From Nakamurella silvestris (GTDB lineage Bacteria > Actinomycetota > Actinomycetes > Mycobacteriales > Nakamurellaceae): DNA of 46,189 nucleotides. Shown here one piece after another: positions 26,607-34,766 of this stretch (its first letter is position 1; each line of letters starts with the position of its first letter). The stretch spans positions 1 through 46,189 of the forward strand of contig QXCQ01000052.1 in NCBI GenBank assembly GCA_003576535.1. The letters are read 5' to 3'. The translations under genes and the position numbers were made by a program. A model generated the notes under the pieces. The model had not been told where the DNA came from. It ran no database searches and saw nothing but the letters and a program-made list of their open reading frames with translations.

Positions 26607-27053
26607 ATGAGATTTCGCACCAGGATCCAGCAGACCGGCAACGGGCCCACCGGCATCGAGGTCCCCGCCGAGGTGATGGCCGAACTGGGACCCGCCAAGC
26701 GCTACCCGATCACCGTCACGGTCGGCGGGCACACCTACCGCAGCTCCGTGGCCTGGTACAAAGGCGCCTACATGATCTCCCTCAGCGCCGAGAACCGGGC
26801 AGCCGCCGGGGTGAACGGGGGTGACGAGGTGGACGTCGAGATCGAGCACGACACCGCACCCCGTGAGGTGGAACAGCCGGAGGACTTCGCCGCCGCGCTG
26901 GCCGCGAATCCGGCTGCCAAGGCCTTCTACGACAGCCTGTCCTTCAGCAACCAACGACGGGTGGTCGAGCCGATCGGTCAGGCGAAAACGGCCGAGACCC
27001 GACAACGTCGGCTGGACAAGGCGATCACCAACCTCGCCGCCGGGACCGTCTGA
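26607..27053 (+). CDS. YdeI/OmpD-like protein with DUF1905 domain
   Basis: 148 residues. Residues 1-85 fit DUF1905 (RFRTRIQQTGNGPTGIEVPA, VTVGGHTYRSSVAWYKGAYM, GDEVDVEIEHDT), a small beta-barrel; residues 90-148 are the YdeI-type helical part (FAAALAANPAAKAFYDSL, then SNQRRVVEPIGQAKTAETR). The combination is common in soluble cytoplasmic proteins of soil bacteria; no biochemical function is established. ATG 26607 lacks a ribosome site and is preceded by TATTCT, suggesting a leaderless transcript. It ends 4 bp before the convergent small membrane protein gene. Confidence 0.85.
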   Translation: MRFRTRIQQTGNGPTGIEVPAEVMAELGPAKRYPITVTVGGHTYRSSVAWYKGAYMISLSAENRAAAGVNGGDEVDVEIEHDTAPREVEQPEDFAAALAANPAAKAFYDSLSFSNQRRVVEPIGQAKTAETRQRRLDKAITNLAAGTV

Positions 27054-27057
27054 CACC

Positions 27058-27279
27058 TCAGGCCAGGACGAGCCCGGCGATGATCCCGGCCAGCAGTCCG
27101 ACGATCGCGGCCAGCAACATGAGCTGATGCAGGCGCAGGGCGTGGGGGCTTGCCCGGCCCGCCCGCCCTGCCGGCCCGGACCCCGTCTCATCGGCAAGAA
27201 CCGGGCGTTCCCCACCGGCCATCACCCGGAGGGCTTCGGCGAGGACGCGCTCCGGACCTTCCTGCGGGGGGACGGTCAT
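27058..27279 (-). CDS. Small membrane protein coupled to the SigE-family sigma factor
   Basis: 73 residues: a polar N-terminal half (PQEGPERVLAEALRVMAGGE) and one hydrophobic C-terminal helix (LHQLMLLAAIVGLLAGIIAG) ending the protein. The start overlaps the sigma factor stop (ATGA), the position where a membrane anti-sigma partner is often found, but no ZAS or other anti-sigma motif is visible. A role in holding the sigma factor is possible and unproven. Confidence 0.65.
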   Translation of the reverse strand: MTVPPQEGPERVLAEALRVMAGGERPVLADETGSGPAGRAGRASPHALRLHQLMLLAAIVGLLAGIIAGLVLA

Positions 27280-27905
27280 CCGTGTTTCTCTTTCACCAAC
27301 TGACCCAGTTTGGCCACCGCCCGGCTGGCCGTCGATTTGACGGTGCCCGCGGACAGGCCGGTGGTCTCGGCGATCTCGGCCTCGCTGAGCCCGCCGTAGT
27401 AGCGGAGCACCAGGATCTCCCGTTGGCGCGGGGCCAGATCGGCCAGGGCGGCGGCGACGGCACGGTGCTCGGCCGTCATCATCGCCATCGACTCGGCGGA
27501 GCGGGCATCGGCCGTGTGCGGGGGGACGTAGGCGCGCGCGGTACGCCGCCGCCGCAGCATGGACCGGGAGCCGTTGACGACGGCGGTGCGCAGGTAGCCG
27601 ATCGCCGCCCGGGTGTCCCGCAGCCCGGACCAGTTCCGGTAGAGGCCGGTGAAGGCGTCCTGGACGACGTCCTCGGCGCTGGCGATGTCGTCGACCAGCA
27701 GGATCGCCAGCCGGACCATCGACATCCGGTGGGACCGGTAGATGTCGTCGATGGTCTGCGGGGCCGTGGGATCGGCGGCGGGCTCGGCGAACACCGGGCC
27801 GACGGGGTTCAACGAGGCCAACGCGCTCAGGGTCTGCTCGACCGAGGACTCCGACGACTCCGGGACCGACGAGGCCGGTGGGAGGTCATCGTGGTGTTCG
27901 CTCAT
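27276..27905 (-). CDS. RNA polymerase sigma factor, SigE family (sigma-70, ECF-like)
   Basis: 209 residues. A 50-residue Ser/Glu/Pro-rich N-terminus precedes region 2 (IDDIYRSHRMSMVRLAILLV, then SAEDVVQDAFTGLYRNW) and region 4 (LAPRQREILVLRYYGGLSEA, then IAETTGLSAGTVKSTASRAV). It fits the actinobacterial SigE family (TIGR02983-like), often numerous and without a clear anti-sigma factor. It overlaps the small membrane protein gene downstream and begins 52 bp after the Imm8-like gene on the same strand, so it could be the third gene of a toxin-immunity-sigma operon. No ECF-type -35 motif stands out upstream. Confidence 0.9.
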   Translation of the reverse strand: MSEHHDDLPPASSVPESSESSVEQTLSALASLNPVGPVFAEPAADPTAPQTIDDIYRSHRMSMVRLAILLVDDIASAEDVVQDAFTGLYRNWSGLRDTRAAIGYLRTAVVNGSRSMLRRRRTARAYVPPHTADARSAESMAMMTAEHRAVAAALADLAPRQREILVLRYYGGLSEAEIAETTGLSAGTVKSTASRAVAKLGQLVKEKHG

Positions 27906-27956
27906 GGTGCCCTTCGCTGGAGTACAGGTCTCCTACGATCCTGGCACACCGCGCCG

Positions 27957-28304
27957 TCAGGCCTGGTAGTCCTCGAACTCCCACCGTCCGAGGCGGCCGA
28001 TCTTCGTGGCCAGGTCCGTCCAGGTGTCCTCGTCCAGCGCGGCCACCTCGGCCGCCAGGTACTCCTTGATCGCGACGAAGTCGATGCGCTCCACGATCAG
28101 CAGATGCCGGCCGTTGATGATGCCGCTGGCCTGGGTCTGTTCGGCCAGCCAGGCCGGGGTGCAGACCGTGAGGTCGAAGGACTCCTCGCCGTCGGAGTCG
28201 ACCGGTCCGACCAGCATCTGGAAGAACAGGGAGTCCAGGGCCGGGTCGAGTTCGCCGTCCAGGTCCGCGTCGGGGCTGATGAACGAGCGGATCACAGCTT
28301 TCAT
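27957..28304 (-). CDS. Imm8-family-like immunity protein
   Basis: 115 residues, acidic, cytoplasmic. The order and spacing of MKAVIRSFISPDADL, FFQMLVGPVDSDGEESFDLT, VCTPAWLAEQ and the tail TWTDLATKIGRLGRWEFEDY match the Imm8 (PF15586) immunity family of polymorphic toxin systems. Such proteins bind and block the C-terminal toxin domain of a neighbouring secreted protein. The upstream same-strand gene, 52 bp away, encodes a DUF4157 protein with a variable C-terminal domain, which fits as its toxin. ATG 28304 has AGGA upstream. Confidence in the family is fair; confidence in the pairing comes from position. Confidence 0.75.
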   Translation of the reverse strand: MKAVIRSFISPDADLDGELDPALDSLFFQMLVGPVDSDGEESFDLTVCTPAWLAEQTQASGIINGRHLLIVERIDFVAIKEYLAAEVAALDEDTWTDLATKIGRLGRWEFEDYQA

Positions 28305-28356
28305 GGTGGTCCTGTTCCAGGGTTGTGGTGGTGTGGTGCGGTCCGGGTCGAGGGGA

Positions 28357-29340
28357 TCACTCCTCGATGGTCACATGCCCGTTGGACGACCAGGCACCTT
28401 TGTCCCCCGCGCGGGACTCGAAGTTCGCCTGGGTCACGCCCAGGTTCGGCTTGAAGGAGGGGGACCGGTAGTTCCTGGTGCGGTCGGCGCTCTGCCAGCC
28501 GACGCTGGTTTGGAACTGGCCCTCGCCCAGCCAGGCCTCGGCTGCCGCCTCGGTGACCTCGGCGGTGGCGCTGCCGATGCCGTAGTTGCCCGCCGTGCCG
28601 AGCGCCAGTTTCGCGGCGATGGCATCCCCGGTGAGCAGTGACGCGGCCTTTTTGGCGGCCTTCTTGTCCGCCTTCTTGGCCCCCTTGCCCTTGACGACGC
28701 CCCAGTCGTCGTCATCGCGGCGGATGACGTCGACGAGCCGGTGGGCTCCGCCCGACGGTTGTAGGGTGTGCGCGATCTCGTGGGCGAGGGTGTGGGCGCC
28801 CGCCGGGCTGTCCGGGGCGAACTGTCCCTCGCCGAAGAAGATGTCGTTGCCGGTGGTGAAGGCCTTGGCCGAGATCTGCCGGCTGATCGTCGCGGCCTCC
28901 GGGCCGGTGTGGATCCGCAGGCGGTCCAGGGAGGTGCCGAAAGCCGTCTCCATGGTGGACCGCAGGCCCGGCTCCAACGGTTTGCCGGAGCTGCGCAGGG
29001 AGTTGATCCGGGAGTTCGTCTGCCCGTCGAGGGCGCCGCCCTCCAACCCGATCTGCGGGGCGGCGGTGGGTGCGGCCAGCCGCTTGACGTCGTTGTGCCC
29101 GCAGCCGAGGCCGTGCTGGTGGCCCTCGGGTCCGGCCAACCGTCGGATCTTCGACAGGGCCGCGTCGGCGGCACGATCGGCGGCGGCCTCGAGCGGATCG
29201 TCGGCGCTGCCGACCAGGAGTCCGCCGGCCGGGACCGGGGCCGATGCCGCTTCCTGCTCGGGCGCGGCCGCCACCGCGATGTTGCTGCGCTGAAGTCTTT
29301 CCTGGTCCTCGGTCTGCTCGCCGTACGCGTGATCGGGCAT
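28357..29340 (-). CDS. DUF4157 protein with unassigned C-terminal (toxin-like) domain
   Basis: 327 residues from ATG 29340, chosen because GAGGAG lies 8 bp upstream (GTG 29346 is too close). Residues 1-105 are low-complexity with a short HQHGLGCGH segment. Residues about 110-195 are a DUF4157 domain (LRSTMETAFGTSLDRLRIHT, then AKAFTTGNDIFFGEGQF) with zinc-peptidase motif HEIAH at 187-191. A Lys/Ala linker (218-231) leads to a C-terminal domain (about 235-327) with GWQSADRTRNYRSPSFK, VTQANFESR and AWSSNGHVTIEE. DUF4157 is frequent in cargo of extracellular contractile injection systems and other exported toxins. No signal peptide is seen. With the Imm8-like gene downstream, a toxin with immunity is the best reading; the toxin activity was not recognised. 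Confidence 0.8.
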   Translation of the reverse strand: MPDHAYGEQTEDQERLQRSNIAVAAAPEQEAASAPVPAGGLLVGSADDPLEAAADRAADAALSKIRRLAGPEGHQHGLGCGHNDVKRLAAPTAAPQIGLEGGALDGQTNSRINSLRSSGKPLEPGLRSTMETAFGTSLDRLRIHTGPEAATISRQISAKAFTTGNDIFFGEGQFAPDSPAGAHTLAHEIAHTLQPSGGAHRLVDVIRRDDDDWGVVKGKGAKKADKKAAKKAASLLTGDAIAAKLALGTAGNYGIGSATAEVTEAAAEAWLGEGQFQTSVGWQSADRTRNYRSPSFKPNLGVTQANFESRAGDKGAWSSNGHVTIEE

Positions 29341-29495
29341 GTGCACTCCTCGGCGAACCGGCCGAACAGTCGGTCGGGGGCGGCTGATAGGACCAAACGG
29401 CCATACCGGACCTCACTCTAGGCGGGAGCAGATGACCTGACCAGAGCATTCACCCTGTTGGAGGCGGTATCGGAGATCGTCGAGGGGGGTGAGGT

Positions 29496-29512
29496 GAAAC
29501 CGGATCGGTTTC
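29496..29512. promoter_or_regulatory. Operator-like inverted repeat between the toxin gene and fba
   Basis: GAAACCG-GAT-CGGTTTC is a perfect 7-3-7 inverted repeat, of the size bound by LacI- or TetR-type regulators, in the 341-bp divergent gap 29341-29681. GATACT at 29519-29524 could be a -10 box for fba. Apart from this and the ribosome sites, the gap shows no gene or repeat. Confidence 0.5.
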
Positions 29513-29681
29513 GATCAGCGATACTGGTCACAGCACCGGCGTCGTTGCTGCCCTGTGGTCGCGCGTCGTCAGGCGAGCCGGTCTGGTCCGTGCGCCCGCA
29601 GAACCCTCAGCTGTACCAGTCGATTCACCCCGGCCGCCACTGTGCAGGGCCGGACCACGCCCCTCGAGAGGACGAGTCACC

Positions 29682-30716
<1,035 letters not shown>

Positions 30717-30735
30717 TTTCTCCCTCGTGTGACGG

Positions 30736-30777
30736 GTGAACCCCCGCACCCCCTTTTCGTGGGGTGCGGGGGTTCAC
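30736..30777. terminator. Bidirectional terminator hairpin between fba and the EamA gene
   Basis: A perfect 17-bp stem (30736-30752 with 30761-30777) closes a T-rich loop, CTTTTCGT. It is centred between convergent stops at 30716 and 30806 and can serve both. Confidence 0.85.
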
Positions 30778-30805
30778 TCGTTGTGGGGGCCAGCCTTGTG
30801 GGGGT

Positions 30806-31714
30806 TCAGCGTTCGAGGGCGGCGGCGGAAGGATCGGCCGGCAGATCCGCGGCGGACTTCTTCGAGCTCCTGGACTTCGCGGTGGCCAGCACCGACCCGA
30901 GGATGACGAGCGGGAAGCCGATGGCCATCCCGATCGTCAGTGGCTCCGACAGGATCAGCACACCCAGCAGGATGGCCACTGCCGGGTTCACGTAGGTGAT
31001 GACGGTGGCCCGGGCCGGGCCGGCTTCGGCGATCAGCGCGAACAGCAGGATGAAGGCCAGGGCGGTGCAGATCAGTCCGAGCCCCAGCACCGACAGTCCG
31101 GCGTTGAGCGGGATCGTCGCAGGCCAGGCGAAGGCGGCGAAGGGTGCGTAGATGACGGCCGCCAGCACCAGGGAGGCGGTGATCACGCCGGTCGGGGGCA
31201 GATCGGACAGCTTCCGCGAGATGATGATCGGCCCGATGGCGTATCCCAGCGCGGTCAGCAGCACCATGCCGACCGCCGTCAGGTCGTCGAGGTTGATGTC
31301 GACGCCCACCAGGACCGCGACACCGGCGAAGCCGAGGATCAACCCGAGCACCCGGCGGGTGTCGAACCGCTCGTGTCCGGTGGCCCAGAGCAGCAGTCCG
31401 CCGATCAGCGGGACGACGGCGACCAGCAGGCCGGCCGTGGAGCTGGTGAGTCGTACCTCGGCGTGGCCGAGCAGGATCCACGGGCCGGTGATCTCGACGA
31501 GGGTGTACAACAGCAGGATCGGCCAGCGGCGCAGGACCGGCATCAGGGCGCGCCGTCTGAGGGCGATGGGCAGGAGGACGAGGGTGCCGATCGCGGTGCG
31601 GGCGAAGGCGACGAACACCGGATCGAGATCGGTGACGGCAACGCGGATCAGCAGGTAGGGAATACCCCAGATCACACACAGTGACGAAAAAAGTATCCAC
31701 CCTCTCTTGGTCAT
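30806..31714 (-). CDS. EamA/DMT-family transporter
   Basis: 302 residues with ten hydrophobic helices and two EamA repeats, starting ILFSSLCVIWGIPYLLIRVA and GMVLLTALGYAIGPIIISRK. Members of the drug/metabolite transporter superfamily export amino acids, metabolites or drugs; the substrate cannot be deduced. The tail is charged and Ser/Lys-rich (AKSRSSKKSAADLPADP). ATG 31714 follows AAGGAAAAGA on the minus strand. Divergent from the Rpf-type gene across a 557-bp gap; convergent with fba. Confidence 0.93.
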   Translation of the reverse strand: MTKRGWILFSSLCVIWGIPYLLIRVAVTDLDPVFVAFARTAIGTLVLLPIALRRRALMPVLRRWPILLLYTLVEITGPWILLGHAEVRLTSSTAGLLVAVVPLIGGLLLWATGHERFDTRRVLGLILGFAGVAVLVGVDINLDDLTAVGMVLLTALGYAIGPIIISRKLSDLPPTGVITASLVLAAVIYAPFAAFAWPATIPLNAGLSVLGLGLICTALAFILLFALIAEAGPARATVITYVNPAVAILLGVLILSEPLTIGMAIGFPLVILGSVLATAKSRSSKKSAADLPADPSAAALER

Positions 31715-31870
31715 TCTTTTCCTTCGTCCTTACCCTCGGCCCCGTCTGATGATTGTCAGGTCAAGACGGTAACCCACCGGCGATCCTCCGGCTAAGTCCC
31801 ATTCCTGCCAGATCATCACCGGATCCTGCCGAACTTCTCCGGCGAACCGCCCGAGAGTGATGTTGGGGTC

Positions 31871-31898
31871 CCTCGTCGGGGCCGCGGACCCGACGAGG
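31871..31898. terminator. Hairpin in the gap upstream of the Rpf-type gene
   Basis: CCTCGTCGGG (31871-31880) pairs perfectly with 31889-31898 around GCCGCGGA. It lies between divergent genes, so it does not end either; it could insulate the Rpf promoter. The stretch 31715-31930 otherwise shows only a doubtful minus-strand open frame of 81 codons, not called. Confidence 0.45.
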
Positions 31899-31976
31899 AC
31901 CGCCCCGCAGGGCCCTGAACTGCGCCGACCACAAATGACAAGTTTGTGATTCGCCCCGGCGTGTCGGCGTGTCAAT

Positions 31977-32033
31977 ACAAGCGTGCTTGTGACTAGTGGG
32001 ACAAGATGGTTTTACTGGGTGTCTTGTGACAAG
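31977..32033 (+). promoter_or_regulatory. Cluster of CTTGT/ACAAG inverted repeats before the Rpf-type gene
   Basis: Three overlapping inverted repeats of one pentamer: ACAAGC-GT-GCTTGT (31977-31990), CTTGT-N10-ACAAG (31986-32005) and CTTGT-G-ACAAG (32023-32033). A further ACAAA..TTTGT is at 31931-31946. The locally AT-richer sequence, followed by TATGTT (32041-32046), suggests a promoter with a multi-site operator. The regulator is unknown. Confidence 0.55.
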
Positions 32034-32050
32034 TGAGACTTATGTTCTAC

Positions 32051-32200
32051 CTTGAGCGAGGCGATCTTGCGGTCGCCCGTCGCTCGAGTCCATCCCCCGC
32101 CCGGGAACCTTGCGTCGGCCAAGCGTGTTGTGAGCCGAAAAATCGGCTGGGCGGGGGCGCTTGTGAAGGCTCGATGCCTGCCAAGGGGAAGAGGCATCGA
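32051..32200 (+). promoter_or_regulatory. Structured leader RNA of the Rpf-type gene (unassigned)
   Basis: Three consecutive hairpins: (1) 32051-32059 with 32080-32088, one G-U, plus an inner GGCGA/TCGCC; (2) CCCCCGCCC (32094-32102) with 32149-32157, enclosing a GGGAACC word and a perfect AGCCGA-AAAA-TCGGCT hairpin; (3) TCGATGCCT (32171-32179) with 32192-32200 around GCCAAGGGGAAG. The element ends 71 bp before the start codon. Actinobacterial rpf genes are often preceded by the c-di-AMP riboswitch ydaO; GGGAACC recalls it, but the other conserved ydaO words (GGGUGAAUC, CCGUCAGCUAACC) are not visible. It may be a diverged ydaO or a different RNA. Confidence 0.55.
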
Positions 32201-32271
32201 CATACGGCCCGGACCGGCTTCTCGCAGGTCAGGGGTCGTTGACACTCGCGTGGCCGGAGAGGACCCCCGTC

Positions 32272-33258
32272 ATGCGCCGTACCCTCAAAACGATGGGCAT
32301 CGTCAGTGCCGTCGTTCTCTCCACGTTGGTGGGAGTGACCGGAACGGCCTCGGCCGACCCGTCCGCCAACGACTGGCTCAAGGTTCGTCAGTGCGAGTCC
32401 GGTAACCGGTACAACATCAACACCGGCAACGGTTACTACGGTGCCTACCAGTTCGACCTCTCCACCTGGAAGAGCGTCGGCGGTACCGGTTACCCGCACC
32501 AGGCCTCCGTCTCCGAGCAGGACTACCGGGCGCTCCGCCTCTACCGGATGCGTGGCTGGTCCCCGTGGATCTGCGCCGCCCTGGTCGGGGTGAAGGAGGA
32601 CAAGGACGCCAAGTCCGGCGTCCTGCCCCCGACCGACGGTTCGACCACCGGTGGTGGTTCCTCCAGCGGCGGCTCGGGTGGTTCGGGTGGTTCCAGCGGC
32701 GGCTCGGGCGGTGGGTCTTCCTCCACGGCTCCGGCCTACCCCGGCAAGCAGTTCCACGAGGGTGACTACTCCGAGGCCCTCAAGAAGTGGCAGAAGCAGA
32801 TGGGCAAGCTCGGTTACGGGCTCACCGGAACCGGCTACTTCGGCCCCAAGACCAAAACCGCCGTGCTCAAGCTGCAGAAGGAACGCGGTCTGAACGTGGT
32901 CGGCTTCATCGGGCCGAGCACCTGGAAGGCGGCCTGGACCAAGAAGGCCGGTTCCTCCACCGGTTCGGGCTCGGGCTCGGGTTCGGGTTCGGGTTACGCC
33001 CCTGCGACCGACAAGAGCTGTTCCGTCGGAGCGTCCAACGCCCCGGCCTACCCCGGCGGCAGCTGGAAGTTCGGCGACGTCGCCCAGAAGCTTCAGTGCT
33101 TCCAGCGGCAGATGGGCCACCGTGGGTACGGGCTGACCGGTACGGGCTATTACGGCGCGGCGACCAAGGCGGCGGTGCTGTCCCTGCAGAAGCGCAACGG
33201 GATCTCCCCGTCCGGCGTCATCGGCCCGAAGACCTGGGAAGCGGCCTGGGAGGGCTGA
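32272..33258 (+). CDS. Resuscitation-promoting-factor-like lytic transglycosylase with two peptidoglycan-binding domains
   Basis: 328 residues from ATG 32272 (GGAGAGGA upstream). The signal peptide ends at TASA-DP (residue 28). Residues 32-105 are an Rpf-type lysozyme-like domain (DWLKVRQCESGNRYNINTGN, then YYGAYQFDLSTWKSVGG), with catalytic Glu-42 and the two conserved Cys. A Gly/Ser linker precedes two PG_binding_1 domains with parallel sequences (YGLTGTGYFGPKTKTAVLKL and YGLTGTGYYGAATKAAVLSL), each ending in a GP-(S/K)-T-W-(K/E)-AAW motif. The secreted enzyme should cleave peptidoglycan glycan strands, promoting growth or exit from dormancy. Long structured leader upstream; repeats A4 and a terminator downstream. 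Confidence 0.93.
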   Translation: MRRTLKTMGIVSAVVLSTLVGVTGTASADPSANDWLKVRQCESGNRYNINTGNGYYGAYQFDLSTWKSVGGTGYPHQASVSEQDYRALRLYRMRGWSPWICAALVGVKEDKDAKSGVLPPTDGSTTGGGSSSGGSGGSGGSSGGSGGGSSSTAPAYPGKQFHEGDYSEALKKWQKQMGKLGYGLTGTGYFGPKTKTAVLKLQKERGLNVVGFIGPSTWKAAWTKKAGSSTGSGSGSGSGSGYAPATDKSCSVGASNAPAYPGGSWKFGDVAQKLQCFQRQMGHRGYGLTGTGYYGAATKAAVLSLQKRNGISPSGVIGPKTWEAAWEG

Positions 33259-33334
33259 TCCCTGCCGGTTTCGCGTTGCCTGATGCTCTGCGTTGCCTGA
33301 TGTGCCGCGTTACCTGATGTCTGCGTTCTCTGTT

Positions 33335-33400
33335 GACCGCGCTCCTTCCCGACTTCCGCGCTCGCTGCATGCAGCGCGATTGTCGGGGCGGAGCGCGGTT
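33335..33400. repeat. Family A palindrome A4
   Basis: Arms GACCGCGCTCCTTCCCGACT.. (33335-33362) and the near complement (33373-33400) around a CGCTGCATGC loop region. Just upstream, 33270-33325 holds three degenerate copies of GCGTTGCCTGATG. It lies 77 bp after the Rpf stop. Confidence 0.85.
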
Positions 33401-33488
33401 TGCGTTGTACGGGTCATGCGTCCGTGACCAGGTCATATTCGAACGGGCGCAAAACAATACAAGTGAAAACGGTGTGAGAAAAGTCGCG

Positions 33489-33653
33489 TTGCATAACGAT
33501 TAGGTAACGGGGTATCAGATCCGTAACGCCAGGACACCTGGAAGCGTTGATCACTACAGGGAAACCGAAGACGCCCGACTCGCCGGCGATGCCCGCCAGA
33601 GAGTCGGTGCCCGAAGGGCCCGGAGCATGCCGCTCCGGGCCCTTCGTTAATTT
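33489..33653 (+). ncRNA. Candidate small RNA with intrinsic terminator
   Basis: The gap 33259-33784 has no credible gene. TTGCAT (33489-33494), 18 bp, TATCAG (33513-33518) is a possible promoter. Downstream, CCGACTC (33575-33581) pairs with GAGTCGG (33601-33607). A perfect 15-bp hairpin (33612-33626 with 33632-33646, loop ATGCC) is followed by TTAATTT, the best intrinsic terminator in the window. Transcript length would be about 125 nt. The terminator could instead serve the Rpf mRNA. The run 33425-33500 is notably AT-rich for this genome. Confidence 0.4.
33612..33653 (+). terminator. Intrinsic terminator with T-rich tail
   Basis: Perfect 15-bp stem, 5-nt loop, then TTAATTT. A sister hairpin with the same core GGGCCCGGAGC-N5-GCTCCG is at 34863-34893. 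Confidence 0.85.
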
Positions 33654-33679
33654 CCGGGCCCGTTCCTTCGTGTGATCCA

Positions 33680-33743
33680 CATCCTGCGGTGGGATATGCG
33701 CAGATGTGAACGCTCTCACCTGTGCATATCCCACCACAGGATG
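33680..33743. repeat. Family B palindrome B2
   Basis: Arms CATCCTGCGGTGGGATATGC.. (33680-33703) and the near complement (33720-33743), centre ATGTGAACGCTCTCAC. It lies between the terminator and the stop of the convergent oxidoreductase gene. Confidence 0.9.
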
Positions 33744-33784
33744 CAGGGTCGGAGCCCGGCAGCGCGGCGCTCCCGTGGGCTCCG

Positions 33785-34690
33785 TCAGCCGTTGAGGATG
33801 ACGAGTTTCCCGCGCACGTGCCCGGCCTCGCTCTCGCGGTGAGCCTCGGCCGCCTGGTCGAAGGTGAAGGTCCGCGCCACCGGCAGGGTGAACCTGCCAT
33901 CCTCGAACAAAGCCGCCGCTTGGCCCAGGCTCTCGAAACCGCGCTCGTCCGCGCCGGTCGTCACCCGTGCCCCGAGCTTCGGGGCCGCGAAGTCGGCGAT
34001 GCTGACCACGTTGGCCGGAACCCCGGTGAGCTCGATCAGGTCGGCCACCGCACCCTGGCCGGCCGTGTCCAGCGCAACGTCAACACCCTGGGGTGCGAGC
34101 GCGCGCACCCGGTCGACCAGGCCGGCGCCGTAGGTCGTGGGTACGGCACCGAGGGAGCGCAGGTACTCGTGGTTGCCCTCGCTCGCCGTGCCGATGACGG
34201 TGGCGCCCCGGGCCACGGCGAACTGCACCGCCGCCGCGCCCACCCCGCCGGCGGCCCCGTTGACGACGATCGTCTGGCCGTCCTTGACGTCGAGCAACCG
34301 GAAGACCCGCACCACGGTCTCGGTGACACCGGGGTATCCCGCGGCCTCGGCGAAGGGCAACCCGGCCGGTTTCACCGCGAAGTGGTCCAGCACCGCGAAC
34401 TCGGCCGTGGCTGCCGACCCGGCCCCGAAGACCTCGTCGCCGACCGCGAATCCCTCGACTCCCTCGCCGACCTCGTCCACCACACCCGCGGCGTCGGAGC
34501 CGATGACGGCGGGCAACGGGGTCGGGTAGACCTGCTCCATGTAGCCGCGGCGGACCTTCCAGTCGATCGGGTTCACCGAAGCGGCCTTGACGGCGATCCG
34601 CACCTGCCCGGGCCCGGCGTGCGGGGCCGGTACCTCGGCCACTCCCAGGACGTCCGCGTCACCGAATGCGTCGAACTGAACGGCCTTCAT
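33785..34690 (-). CDS. Zinc-independent NADPH:quinone oxidoreductase (MDR family)
   Basis: 301 residues from ATG 34690 (GGGAGA upstream). Medium-chain dehydrogenase/reductase: GroES-like N-terminal domain (KAASVNPIDWKVRRGYM, LPAVIGSDAAGVVDEVGEGV) and Rossmann domain (IVVNGAAGGVGAAAVQFAV). The zinc-ligand Cys/His pattern of alcohol dehydrogenases is absent, as in quinone oxidoreductases and crotonyl reductases. It should reduce a quinone or enone with NADPH in the cytoplasm; substrate unknown. It stands alone between family B elements B2 and B3. Confidence 0.92.
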   Translation of the reverse strand: MKAVQFDAFGDADVLGVAEVPAPHAGPGQVRIAVKAASVNPIDWKVRRGYMEQVYPTPLPAVIGSDAAGVVDEVGEGVEGFAVGDEVFGAGSAATAEFAVLDHFAVKPAGLPFAEAAGYPGVTETVVRVFRLLDVKDGQTIVVNGAAGGVGAAAVQFAVARGATVIGTASEGNHEYLRSLGAVPTTYGAGLVDRVRALAPQGVDVALDTAGQGAVADLIELTGVPANVVSIADFAAPKLGARVTTGADERGFESLGQAAALFEDGRFTLPVARTFTFDQAAEAHRESEAGHVRGKLVILNG

Positions 34691-34766
34691 GGCATCTCCC
34701 GAGGGTGTGAGGACTGCATCTGATGTCCCCAACCGTCGGTGGCCGTGCGGTTATTCCGGGCGATCT

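Noticed and set aside
31730-31975. 81-codon minus-strand frame upstream of the Rpf-type gene
   Set aside because: It lacks clear GC3 bias, crosses a hairpin and has no homology I recognise or ribosome site.
32051-32271. Canonical ydaO (c-di-AMP) riboswitch
   Set aside because: Position and a GGGAACC word fit, but the GGGUGAAUC and CCGUCAGCUAACC words expected of ydaO are not visible, so it was kept as an unassigned leader.
33489-33653. Actinobacterial 6C small RNA
   Set aside because: The two C-rich hairpin loops that define 6C RNA are absent.
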